The position numbers and the translations under genes were made by a program. From an uncultured Clostridium sp. (GTDB lineage Bacteria; Bacillota_A; Clostridia; TANB77; CAG-508), in contig CATOLW010000096.1 of NCBI GenBank assembly GCA_951800935.1, forward strand, positions 1 through 5,433: 5,433 nucleotides of DNA, given 5' to 3'. The notes below the pieces were generated by a model. The model was not told the DNA's origin. It was given only the letters and a program-made list of their open reading frames with translations, and made no database searches. This document shows, in pieces, positions 1 to 5,433 of this stretch (position 1 is the first letter of the stretch; each line of letters starts with the position of its first letter).

Positions 1-1
1 A

Positions 2-1790
2 CAAATCAATGATGATGGTAGTATGAATGTAACAGAAATATGGAATATTAATATTAAAGATACCAATACACTATATAAAACTTTTTTAACAGATAAAACA
101 AAATATTCGAATATTACAAATGTAAAGGTAATAGAAGAAACAGATAAGAACAAACACATTTTAAATAAACAAAATCAATGGAGTTATCATTTACCAAAAG
201 GAAACTATTTTGGTGGAATAAATCAAGATAATGAATTTGAAATTGCTTGGGGAGTCGGGCTAGAAAATAGTTCAGCAAGAAAAATTTATCAAGTGTCTTA
301 CCAAGTACAAGATGCTGTAGCAAAATACAATGATTATGCAGAACTATATTGGCAATTTGTAGGAAAGGATTTTGAGATTGACAGTAAAAACATAACAGGA
401 ATGATTTTGTTGCCAAGTCATGCCAACCAAAAGGAAGATATTAAAGTTTGGGGTCATACAGAGGATTTAAATGGAGAAATTTATGTAACAGGTACGAATA
501 AAATTGAATTTAATATCCAGCAATTTCGAGAAGGAAGATATGTAGAAATTAGAACACTATTTCCAGCCAAGATGATAACTACTGCTAAAAGAGAAAAAAA
601 TGAAGCAAGATTAGAACAAGTAATTCAAGAAGAAACAACATGGGCAAATCAAGCCAATAGCAGAAGAAAAATGAAAGAAACGACTAAAAAAATTTTTGGA
701 ATTTTAATCAATATAGTAGCCATTATAGCAACTATATTTAGTATAAAATCAATCCTTAAAAATATTCGAAAGATAAAACAAAGTAAAAAATTAGTACCAA
801 CGCAAGAAATACAATATTACCGAGAAATGCCAAGAGAAGACGCAACACCTGCACAAGCATTAGCCATCTTAACCAAGCAAGTAGCAGGAACTAGTAACAG
901 TATGAACTTAGGAAAAATCTTTACTGCAACTTTATTAGATTTAAGCTTAAAGAAAATAATAGAATTTCAGCTAAAAGACAAAATAATAACGATTAAGATT
1001 TTAAAGGAAAATCCAGAAGAATTAGAAAAGATAAAAGATGAACAAGTAATCTTTGAATTTTTAAAAAAAGCTTGTGAAAAAAATAACAGTGAAATCACAA
1101 CAAAAGAGTTAGAAAAATATATCAAAAAATCACAAGGGAAAGTACTTAAATTAGGAGAAAAAATAGATAAACACATAGGGCAAGAGTTGTTAGTTAAACA
1201 AGAACTAACAGATGGAGAAGGAACAGCCCAAAGAGAAAAACTAACAGTGTATATGATTTTATTAGCAGTGTTAATTCTTTTTTTTGCCATTCCTCTTTTG
1301 GTAATGCTTAGTAGTTCTAAAATGAATCCAATTGGACTGATACTATTTATGACAATACTAATAATACAATTAATTGTTTTTGCTATTTTAATGAGTAAAA
1401 CAAATGTGTTAACACAAAAAGGTGTTGATGAAAATGCTAAATGGAAAGGTCTAAAAAAATATATGGAAGACTTCTCCATGTTAGATAAAAAAGAGATACC
1501 AGAAATTGTGATTTGGGAAAAATTTTTAGTATATGCAACAGCTTTTGGAATAGCCGATAAAGTATTAAAACAATTGAAAATAGTTTATCCAAACATGAGT
1601 GAAGAAATAGGTACCAATCATTATGCTTATATGTACCTAATGATGAATACAAATTTTTCAAGTAGCTTTTCAAATGCGGTGACTAATTCCATGTCAGCTG
1701 CTTATTCTTCTGCAACAGGCGGAGGAGGAGGATTCTCAGGCCGGAGGCGGAGGTCGGACGGAGGCCGGTGGAGGTGGCGGTGGAAGATAG
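2..1790 (+). CDS. DUF2207 family membrane protein with Gly-rich tail (5' partial)
   Basis: This is a membrane protein of the DUF2207 family, whose function is unknown. The reading frame is open to the left edge. The codons before the first ATG (23) encode QINDDGS, which with the following MNVTE matches the usual DUF2207 start after the signal peptide, so the true start and signal peptide lie outside the window. Numbering from that Met, residues 1-220 form an extracytoplasmic beta-rich region. A membrane segment lies at about 224-246, then the family motif YYREMPREDATPAQAL (265-280), a cytoplasmic part, two more membrane segments (about 408-429 and 435-457), and the conserved WEKFLVYATAFGIADKV (498-514). 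Read naively, the frame runs to TAA at 1799-1801 and ends in an odd Arg/Trp-rich tail. Skipping the C of four in-register CGG codons (1742, 1755, 1759, 1766) gives 14 glycines, Arg and TAG at 1788-1790, the tail expected of this family. The family call is firm; the end depends on the recoding idea. Confidence 0.85.
1739..1790 (+). other. Gly-rich tail with four consecutive CGG +1 shift sites
   Basis: The sequence is a GC-rich island in an AT-rich gene. After GGC (1739-1741) the next in-register codon is CGG (1742). Dropping its C gives GGA GGC GGA GGT, and the next codon is again CGG (1755). Dropping that C gives GGA and then CGG (1759); dropping that C gives GGA GGC and then CGG (1766); dropping that C gives GGT GGA GGT GGC GGT GGA AGA TAG. 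The product is an unbroken glycine run ending in Arg-stop. The unshifted frame instead gives an Arg/Trp-rich tail that does not resemble DUF2207 proteins. A single +1 shift at 1742 alone also reaches the same TAG but leaves Arg-Thr-Glu-Ala inside the glycine run. That the sequence supports this reading is seen directly; that the ribosome does it is inference. Confidence 0.6.
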
Positions 1791-1813
1791 CCACTTCTTA
1801 AAAAACAAAAGAT

Positions 1814-1818
1814 AGGAG
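1814..1818 (+). promoter_or_regulatory. Ribosome binding site of the helicase-like gene
   Basis: AGGAG lies nine bases before the ATG at 1828. It fixes the start of the helicase-like gene, which follows the preceding stop (TAG 1788-1790) by 37 bases. No promoter or terminator is evident in that gap, so the two genes are probably co-transcribed. Confidence 0.7.
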
Positions 1819-1827
1819 CGTAAAAAT

Positions 1828-2661
1828 ATGAATCAAGATAAATTATATGAATTAATTGATAATATACCAGTAACACTTGAAAATGCAGGACTTATCGAAG
1901 AAATTAAAGAGGATATTTCGGAGAGAAATTATGCCTCAGCTTTGCAAAAAATAGAAATGTTAGGTCCTAAAAAAGCAAAAAAGCTATTAGAAGAAGATGA
2001 ATTTGAAGAATATGATGAAGACGAGTACGAGAATGAGAAAAATTACGAAGAAGAAACACAAGAAAATGAAAATGATGCAGTAAACATGGAAGGAATGTTT
2101 CCGAAACAATTAAGTGCAAAAGAATTAGAAAGACAATATATAGGACTATTATTAGAAGATCCAAGATTGATAAAAAAATACTTTTTTCTATATGAAGAAT
2201 GTTATTTTGAAGATTCAGAATTGTTAAATATTTATAAAAGTATAATTTTTACAGAAGGAGGAGCTTATACAACAGAAACAGCTAAAAAAGGGTTTAATTT
2301 TGCAAGAGATGATGAAAAATCATATCAATTAAAAAGTACCTTAAAAAAAGAGGTAAGAGATAAAGACTACAACATGGAAAAGATTTATATTGACTTAAAG
2401 AAACTATTTGTATTAAGAAGAAATTATTTAGCAATTCCGATACAAAATATTCAAGAAAAGGTAATGGAAATAAAAGATTATCAGCTATATGATAAAATGT
2501 CAGTAGAAGAAATTGAAAGTGCAGTTATACAAGTAAATGATACAGAAAAGTTTAAAAGAGCTGTATTAAATCAAGGATTAACTAGCTTTTTACAGTTAGG
2601 AGAGAACAACTTAACAAATGGTCTATCATTACCTTTCCCAATTTTAAATCGGTGTATTTAA
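1828..2661 (+). CDS. DnaB-like helicase, N-terminal part (frame broken at CGG 2650)
   Basis: This encodes the N-terminal half of a DnaB/RecA-like ATPase. Residues 1-54 are a short helical region of unknown type. Residues 55-84 are a strongly acidic linker, which is unusual for DnaB. Residues from about 96 resemble the DnaB N-terminal helical domain (AKELERQYIGLLLEDP, then a FEDSELLNIYKSI stretch like the family's edFy...h..If). A helical linker follows and then LPFPILN at 268-274, the strand that precedes the ATPase core. There the naive frame reads CGG TGT ATT TAA and stops at once. If the C at 2650 is skipped, translation continues as GVFKGIRKGET into the ATPase half (2684-3622), matching the DnaB pattern LDxxxGGLxxGE without a gap. 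The joined protein would be 592 residues (1828-2649, 2651-3580, 3582-3608). A simple frameshifted pseudogene or sequencing error is the alternative. Confidence 0.8.
   Translation: MNQDKLYELIDNIPVTLENAGLIEEIKEDISERNYASALQKIEMLGPKKAKKLLEEDEFEEYDEDEYENEKNYEEETQENENDAVNMEGMFPKQLSAKELERQYIGLLLEDPRLIKKYFFLYEECYFEDSELLNIYKSIIFTEGGAYTTETAKKGFNFARDDEKSYQLKSTLKKEVRDKDYNMEKIYIDLKKLFVLRRNYLAIPIQNIQEKVMEIKDYQLYDKMSVEEIESAVIQVNDTEKFKRAVLNQGLTSFLQLGENNLTNGLSLPFPILNRCI
2650..2653 (+). other. CGGT +1 shift site joining the two helicase halves
   Basis: AAT is followed in register by CGG, and the unshifted frame meets TAA two codons later (2659-2661). Skipping C2650 gives GGT GTA TTT AAA GGA and enters the frame of the ATPase half. 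That frame has a stop at 2645-2647, just upstream, so the crossing point is confined to a few bases around 2650. There is no upstream Shine-Dalgarno stimulator at prfB-like spacing and no homopolymer that would explain a simple slip. Confidence 0.6.
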
Positions 2662-2673
2662 AGGAATTAGAAA

Positions 2674-2678
2674 AGGAG
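2674..2678 (+). promoter_or_regulatory. Internal Shine-Dalgarno-like AGGAG before ATG 2684
   Basis: AGGAG sits five bases before the ATG at 2684 and could allow the ATPase half to start on its own. The same bases encode the RKGE of the joined protein, a part of the DnaB core that is normally Gly-rich and basic, so the match may be chance. A start here would drop the strand that precedes the P-loop but keep the P-loop. Confidence 0.3.
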
Positions 2679-2683
2679 AAACG

Positions 2684-3622
2684 ATGGCATTTGCTATGCC
2701 ATCCAATGCTGGAAAAAGTAGATTTACCATTAATATAGCAGCACATACAGCATTAGTACATCAAAAAAAAGTATTAATAATTTCCAATGAAATGTCAGAA
2801 GAAAAAATGAGACTATGTTTAATTACTACCATTTTAAACAATAAAGCAATACAAGAAATGCATGGCATTAAGATTTCTAAAACAGAAGGAGAATTGCTAG
2901 AATTCAAATTCAGACCAGATGACACAAAAAAAGTAAAAACAGATAAAGATGGATTTGTCATAAAAGAAGAAAAAGAAAAGCAAAAGGATTTTGCCAAAAG
3001 ATTATTAGAAGTATCAAAAGAATTTAGAGATGTGATAGCAGTTACGAATTGGGTTAATAAACAAATCAAGAATTCGATGTATTTTATCAATATTACAGAT
3101 CATACCAATGATGAATTAAAAAAAGTAATTATGAACTATTACTATAAAGAACAAATAGAATATGTTTTTTATGATACATTAAAAACAGACACAGCAAACA
3201 TTGGGATTGGAGAAGAATTAAAGAAAACAGCAACCATTCTTTCTAATATAGCACAAAATTTTGGAATTTACATTTGTTCAACTTTGCAATTAGCAGAAAC
3301 AGATACCTTACCTATCAATTTAACAGTAAATGACTTAGCAGTAAGTAGAACCGTAAAAGAAGTACTAGACACATTAGGATTAATCAAACAAATCAATCGA
3401 GATACATTGCAAAACTACGAATATTCTTTCCATGAAGTAGACACAAAATTTTATGACCTAAAGAAATATGATGACCCAGATGTTAGATACTATGCATGTG
3501 TTGTAGATAAAAACAGAGCAGGTGCAAAACCTACCATCGTTTTTCGATTAAACCTAGCTTATAATGTTTGGGAAGAACTTCGGTTATCTAAGACTAAAAC
3601 AAAAATAAAGAACAGGGATTAA
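2684..3622 (+). CDS. DnaB-like helicase, C-terminal RecA-fold ATPase part
   Basis: This is the ATPase core of a DnaB-like replicative-type helicase, expected to bind and hydrolyse NTP on DNA. Counting from ATG 2684, the Walker A loop is AMPSNAGKS (4-12, Lys11), in the place of DnaB ARPSMGKT. IISNEMS (32-38, Glu36) matches the DnaB SLEM motif. YVFYDTLKTD (160-169) is the Walker B strand. STLQLAET (199-206) matches the SQL motif, and DLAVSRTVKEVLDTLGLI matches the DLRESG...D region. DKNRAG (275-280) matches the KNR motif near the C-terminus. Residues about 55-130 carry an insertion rich in Lys and Glu. The open reading frame probably begins at 2651 as a continuation of the upstream half. At its end an in-register CGG (3581) occurs; skipping its C gives GYLRLKQK and TAA at 3606-3608, whereas the naive frame runs into the terminator stem and stops at 3620-3622. 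It could be a phage- or element-derived helicase rather than the housekeeping DnaB. Confidence 0.85.
   Translation: MAFAMPSNAGKSRFTINIAAHTALVHQKKVLIISNEMSEEKMRLCLITTILNNKAIQEMHGIKISKTEGELLEFKFRPDDTKKVKTDKDGFVIKEEKEKQKDFAKRLLEVSKEFRDVIAVTNWVNKQIKNSMYFINITDHTNDELKKVIMNYYYKEQIEYVFYDTLKTDTANIGIGEELKKTATILSNIAQNFGIYICSTLQLAETDTLPINLTVNDLAVSRTVKEVLDTLGLIKQINRDTLQNYEYSFHEVDTKFYDLKKYDDPDVRYYACVVDKNRAGAKPTIVFRLNLAYNVWEELRLSKTKTKIKNRD
3581..3584 (+). other. CGGT +1 shift site near the end of the helicase gene
   Basis: After VWEEL the next in-register codon is CGG. Skipping C3581 gives GGT TAT CTA AGA CTA AAA CAA AAA TAA, with the stop at 3606-3608, two bases before the terminator stem. The unshifted frame gives a Lys/Thr-rich tail whose last codons lie inside the hairpin. 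No conserved residue decides between the two, so this site is weaker evidence than 1742 or 2650. Confidence 0.45.
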
Positions 3623-3656
3623 GGGACGTTCCTTAAAATCCCTGTTTGATTTTTTT
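3611..3656 (+). terminator. Rho-independent terminator of the helicase operon
   Basis: The outer arms AACAGGGATT (3611-3620) and AATCCCTGTT (3637-3646) pair over ten bases. An inner AAGG/CCTT stem (3621-3624 with 3631-3634) closes the loop, with two unpaired A on the 3' side. A run of seven T (3650-3656) follows after a few bases. It separates the helicase-like gene from the sigma factor gene. The naive helicase stop lies within the stem. Confidence 0.85.
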
Positions 3657-3674
3657 AAAAGAAAATTGTAATAA
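3646..3674 (+). promoter_or_regulatory. Weak candidate promoter for the sigma/anti-sigma pair
   Basis: TTGATT (3646-3651) and TAATAA (3669-3674) are 17 bases apart and precede the sigma gene's ribosome binding site. The -10 match is poor and the -35 overlaps the terminator. A promoter somewhere in 3657-3700 is expected because of the terminator upstream, and ECF operons often use a promoter recognised by their own sigma factor, but I cannot identify one with confidence. Confidence 0.2.
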
Positions 3675-3702
3675 AATGAAAAAAATAATCTCTTATAAAG
3701 TG

Positions 3703-3709
3703 AAGGAGG
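3703..3709 (+). promoter_or_regulatory. Ribosome binding site that fixes the sigma factor start
   Basis: AAGGAGG is eight bases before ATG 3718. The same frame is open further upstream (TTG 3646, ATG 3676), but neither of those has a ribosome binding site, and the first overlaps the terminator. The start at 3718 is therefore preferred. Confidence 0.85.
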
Positions 3710-3717
3710 TAAAAGTT

Positions 3718-4224
3718 ATGCAGAATATGGAAGAAATCTACAAACAACACAGCAATACGGTATATAAATATTTATTCTGCTTAACAGGTAAAGAAGAACT
3801 TGCAGAAGATTTAACGGGGGATACTTTTGCCATAGCAGTAAAAGAAATCTATAATTTTAAAGGAAATTGTAAAATATCAGTGTGGTTGTGTCAAATAGCA
3901 AAACATTTATGGTATAAAGAACTAAAAAAGGCAAAAAAAAATGAAAATGTTTCTATCGAGGAATTAGCAGAAGAAATAGAAGAAACACAAACTACAGAAG
4001 ATATTGTATGCCAAAACGAAGAAAAACTAAAACTATTTAAAGACATGCAAAAATTAGATGAATCAGCAAGAGAAGTCATCTATTTAAGAATGGTAGGAAA
4101 TTTGAATTTTATAGAAATCGGAGAAATTTTAGGAAAAACACCAAACTGGGCAAGAGTTACATTTTATCGTGCTAAGCAAAAAATGAAGGAGGTAAGCAAA
4201 AATGGAAAAGAAAACAGAATGTGA
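3718..4224 (+). CDS. ECF-type RNA polymerase sigma factor
   Basis: This is an extracytoplasmic-function sigma factor of the sigma-70 family, which would direct RNA polymerase to a small regulon when its anti-sigma factor lets go. The 168-residue product has the usual ECF length. Region 2 spans about 5-72, with NTVYKYLFCLTGKEELAEDL, GDTF and the SVWLCQIAKHLWYKEL stretch of the promoter-melting and -10-binding helices. A Glu-rich linker follows (about 75-105). Region 4 spans about 109-156, with LDESAREVIYLR and the helix-turn-helix FIEIGEILGKTPNWARVTFY followed by RAKQKM. The stop overlaps the start of the anti-sigma gene by 23 bases, which points to translational coupling and a matched pair. 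It has no in-register CGG codons and its frame is intact. Its target promoters and inducing signal cannot be told from the sequence. Confidence 0.93.
   Translation: MQNMEEIYKQHSNTVYKYLFCLTGKEELAEDLTGDTFAIAVKEIYNFKGNCKISVWLCQIAKHLWYKELKKAKKNENVSIEELAEEIEETQTTEDIVCQNEEKLKLFKDMQKLDESAREVIYLRMVGNLNFIEIGEILGKTPNWARVTFYRAKQKMKEVSKNGKENRM
4186..4192 (+). promoter_or_regulatory. Ribosome binding site of the anti-sigma gene
   Basis: AAGGAGG lies inside the 3' end of the sigma gene, nine bases before ATG 4202. This supports the overlapping start and coupled translation of the two proteins. Confidence 0.85.
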
Positions 4225-5149
4225 AATTGTACAAGACCTAATGATAGGATATGTCGATGAGGTTTTAAATGAAGAATCCAAAAAATTAGTAGAGAAACAT
4301 TTATTAGAATGTGAACTTTGTCAAAAAAAGTTGCAGGAACTACAGGCAGATATAGCAGAAAATGAGGAAAATCAAAAAAAAGAGATTGACTATTTAAAAA
4401 AAATAAAAAGAAAAAGCAAAATAAAAGCAATTCTAATGGCAATAGGAATTCTTATTCTTATTTTTGTCGTGTGGTATTTACGTCAATATATAATAGTAGA
4501 AAGGATAGCAAGTAAGGCTAAAAAATCAATGCAGAGCAATAACTTTTATAAAGAAACTAGACAAATTTTATCGGATAATGAGGTATCCGTAGGAAAAATA
4601 TATTATAAGGATGGAAAAAGTAAAGAAGTTTGGGAAATTTATTCTGATGAGAAAAAGGAAATTAATTATATCAAATATGCTAGTAAAGATGCTAAAGAAG
4701 CAATAACAATTTTGCCAGCAGAAAACAAAGTAAATATTGAGACAGGAGAATTTGTAGAAATCATGAATCGAGAAGAAAATTTAAAAGGTATTTCTTATCC
4801 CAATAATAGTGTAATAAGAGGTATCATAGCGAAATTAGGAACTGCATTTACCATGTCAATTCATGTAGATACCCATCAAATTGGTAGAGAATATTATGTA
4901 ATAAGAAATCGATTTGAAAATGATAAAATGTGGGAAACCTGGGTGGATAAAGAAACAGGATTAACCCTAAAAACAATTAATAGAAATTCAGTTAGAAATT
5001 TTATTGAAGGAACAGATATTGTAAAAGAAGAAAGAGATATTGTACAAGAGTATCAATATAAATTTGATGTTGTGACAGAGGAAGACGTGGAATTACCAGA
5101 TTTAACAAGATATGAAAAGCAATATGTAAATGCTAATTATATTTCATAG
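4202..5149 (+). CDS. Membrane-anchored zinc-finger anti-sigma factor (zf-HC2)
   Basis: This is the likely anti-sigma factor for the ECF sigma encoded just upstream. It would hold the sigma factor at the inner face of the membrane and release it on an envelope signal. The N-terminal domain has the zf-HC2/ZAS pattern: Cys7, then His33-x3-Cys37-x2-Cys40 (HLLECELC), the usual zinc ligands. A basic stretch (66-75) leads into one membrane segment at about 74-93 (ILMAIGILILIFVVWYL), giving N-in, C-out topology. The extracellular part (about 94-315) is a beta-rich domain of over 200 residues. Its WVDKETGLTLK and a later FDVVTEEDVELPDL resemble LolA/RseB-like sensor domains, but this is a resemblance only. 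It may sense a lipid, a cell wall product or misfolded protein. The frame is intact and has no in-register CGG. Confidence 0.88.
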   Translation: MEKKTECEIVQDLMIGYVDEVLNEESKKLVEKHLLECELCQKKLQELQADIAENEENQKKEIDYLKKIKRKSKIKAILMAIGILILIFVVWYLRQYIIVERIASKAKKSMQSNNFYKETRQILSDNEVSVGKIYYKDGKSKEVWEIYSDEKKEINYIKYASKDAKEAITILPAENKVNIETGEFVEIMNREENLKGISYPNNSVIRGIIAKLGTAFTMSIHVDTHQIGREYYVIRNRFENDKMWETWVDKETGLTLKTINRNSVRNFIEGTDIVKEERDIVQEYQYKFDVVTEEDVELPDLTRYEKQYVNANYIS

Positions 5150-5152
5150 AGT

Positions 5153-5169
5153 AGAAAATTATATTTTCT
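5153..5169 (+). terminator. Weak AT-rich hairpin after the anti-sigma gene
   Basis: AGAAAAT (5153-5159) and ATTTTCT (5163-5169) are perfect inverted repeats around TAT, starting four bases after the anti-sigma stop. The stem is short and AT-only apart from one G-C pair, and the T-run after it is interrupted, so terminator activity is doubtful. The stronger hairpin at 5193-5215 may do this job. Confidence 0.25.
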
Positions 5170-5187
5170 GTTTGTATTCTAAATACA

Positions 5188-5215
5188 TAAAAATCGCATG
5201 TATAATACATGCGAT
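5188..5215 (-). terminator. Hairpin terminator for the minus-strand gene, possibly bidirectional
   Basis: ATCGCATGTA (5193-5202) and TACATGCGAT (5206-5215) form a perfect 10-bp stem with a three-base loop. On the minus strand the stem is followed by TTTTT (5192-5188), and it lies just after the stop of the minus-strand reading frame (5223-5225). On the plus strand the bases after the stem are AAATTTATT, a poorer T-tract, but the hairpin may also end transcripts of the anti-sigma gene, as is common between converging genes. Confidence 0.75.
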
Positions 5216-5222
5216 AAATTTA

Positions 5223-5433
5223 TTAAAAAACATCTCCGATAGTAGCCATAAACCCATTTTCAGCATTTAGATGATAGTCTCCGTGATAGGATAGTTTCAT
5301 ACCTAGTAACAGCATCCATATAAATCATTTGGAAAATTTTTACCAAAAAACTCATTCCATGTTGTATTTTTTTCAACCTTAAAAGAACCGTTAAATTTTT
5401 CAATTGGTCCTGATAGTGTGAAGGATACCATAC
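5223..5433 (-). CDS. 3' end of an unrecognised minus-strand gene, frame disturbed
   Basis: This looks like the C-terminal end of a protein cut by the right edge. I do not recognise it. From the edge, one minus-strand frame reads MVSFTLSGPIEKFNGSFKVE, then KNTTWNEFFGKNFPND, with AT-rich codons like its neighbours, and stops at TAG (5303-5305). A second frame then reads GDYHLNAENGFMATIGDVF and ends at TAA (5223-5225), just before a good terminator. The two are linked either by one missing base near 5303, or by two +1 shifts: one near the TAG, and one at a CGG that is in register in the middle frame (5281-5283 on the minus strand). The Thr-Trp-Asn-Glu part is loosely like short beta repeats in surface proteins of Gram-positive bacteria. 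It could be a pseudogene. Confidence 0.4.

Noticed and set aside
1742..1801. Arg/Trp-rich C-terminal tail of the DUF2207 protein in the naive frame
   Set aside because: It is the glycine repeat read out of frame. The family normally ends in a Gly run followed by Arg, which the shifted reading restores.
2597..2661. prfB-type or -1 slippery-site programmed frameshift at the helicase junction
   Set aside because: There is no stop codon in the shift position, no Shine-Dalgarno at the short prfB spacing (the nearest AGGAG is about 45 bases upstream) and no X-XXY-YYZ heptamer. The shared feature with the other sites is CGG itself.
3646..3717. Upstream starts (TTG 3646, ATG 3676) for the sigma factor
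   Set aside because: They have no ribosome binding site, the first overlaps the terminator, and the added residues are not part of the ECF fold. ATG 3718 has a strong AAGGAGG.
114..4442. Minus-strand ORFs of 60-170 codons within 114-416, 967-1673, 1967-2164, 2761-3090, 3891-4079 and 4164-4442
   Set aside because: They lie opposite well-supported genes, are rich in Phe, Leu and Ser as expected of the complement of Lys/Glu-rich AT-rich coding DNA, and have no ribosome binding sites or recognisable domains.
4500..4520. AGG as a second shift-inducing codon
   Set aside because: In the intact anti-sigma gene AGG is read in frame as Arg (VERIASK), so AGG appears to be decoded normally.
1..5433. 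CRISPR arrays, tRNA or rRNA genes, insertion sequences
   Set aside because: I saw no regularly spaced repeats, cloverleaf-like sequence, rRNA motifs, transposase or terminal inverted repeats.

Overview
The window looks like an AT-rich, Gram-positive Firmicutes chromosome, most likely an uncultured Clostridia-type organism. The signs are A/T-ending codons, AGA as the main arginine codon, strong AGGAGG-type ribosome binding sites, a Gly-rich-tailed DUF2207 membrane protein and an ECF sigma factor paired with a zinc-finger anti-sigma factor. I cannot name the species.

Layout, left to right. (1) A DUF2207-family membrane protein, cut by the left edge, ends near 1790. (2) After a 37-base gap comes a DnaB/RecA-like ATPase. 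Read naively it is two ORFs, 1828-2661 and 2684-3622, but together they form one helicase-like protein. It ends at a strong hairpin plus T-run terminator at 3611-3656. (3) A separate sigma/anti-sigma pair follows: a 168-residue ECF sigma factor (3718-4224) and a membrane-anchored zf-HC2 anti-sigma factor (4202-5149), overlapping by 23 bases. (4) The last 280 bases hold a weak hairpin, a perfect 10-bp inverted repeat that probably terminates transcription from both sides, and the 3' end of a minus-strand gene cut by the right edge, whose frame is unclear.

The most striking observation concerns the codon CGG. When the plus-strand genes are read in register, a CGG codon is met at six places: four in the Gly-rich tail of the first gene (1742, 1755, 1759, 1766) and two in the helicase-like gene (2650, 3581). 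At each one, skipping the C and reading the following GGN as glycine gives the expected protein. In gene 1 the tail becomes an unbroken run of 14 glycines, then Arg and stop. In the helicase the N-terminal and ATPase parts join with exact DnaB spacing, and the stop moves to just before the terminator stem. I found no CGG in register that appears to be read as arginine in the plus-strand genes; arginine is AGA, AGG, CGA or CGT. Other CGG triplets occur only out of register, where they do no harm. This suggests either +1 frameshifting (or quadruplet CGGN = Gly decoding) at an unassigned CGG codon, or a systematic artefact that inserts C before GG. The first idea fits the pattern better, but it rests on sequence inspection alone.

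The sigma factor and anti-sigma factor contain no in-register CGG and are intact, which serves as an internal control. The sigma pair probably forms an autoregulated envelope-sensing switch. Nothing in the window ties it functionally to the helicase-like gene upstream, from which the terminator separates it.
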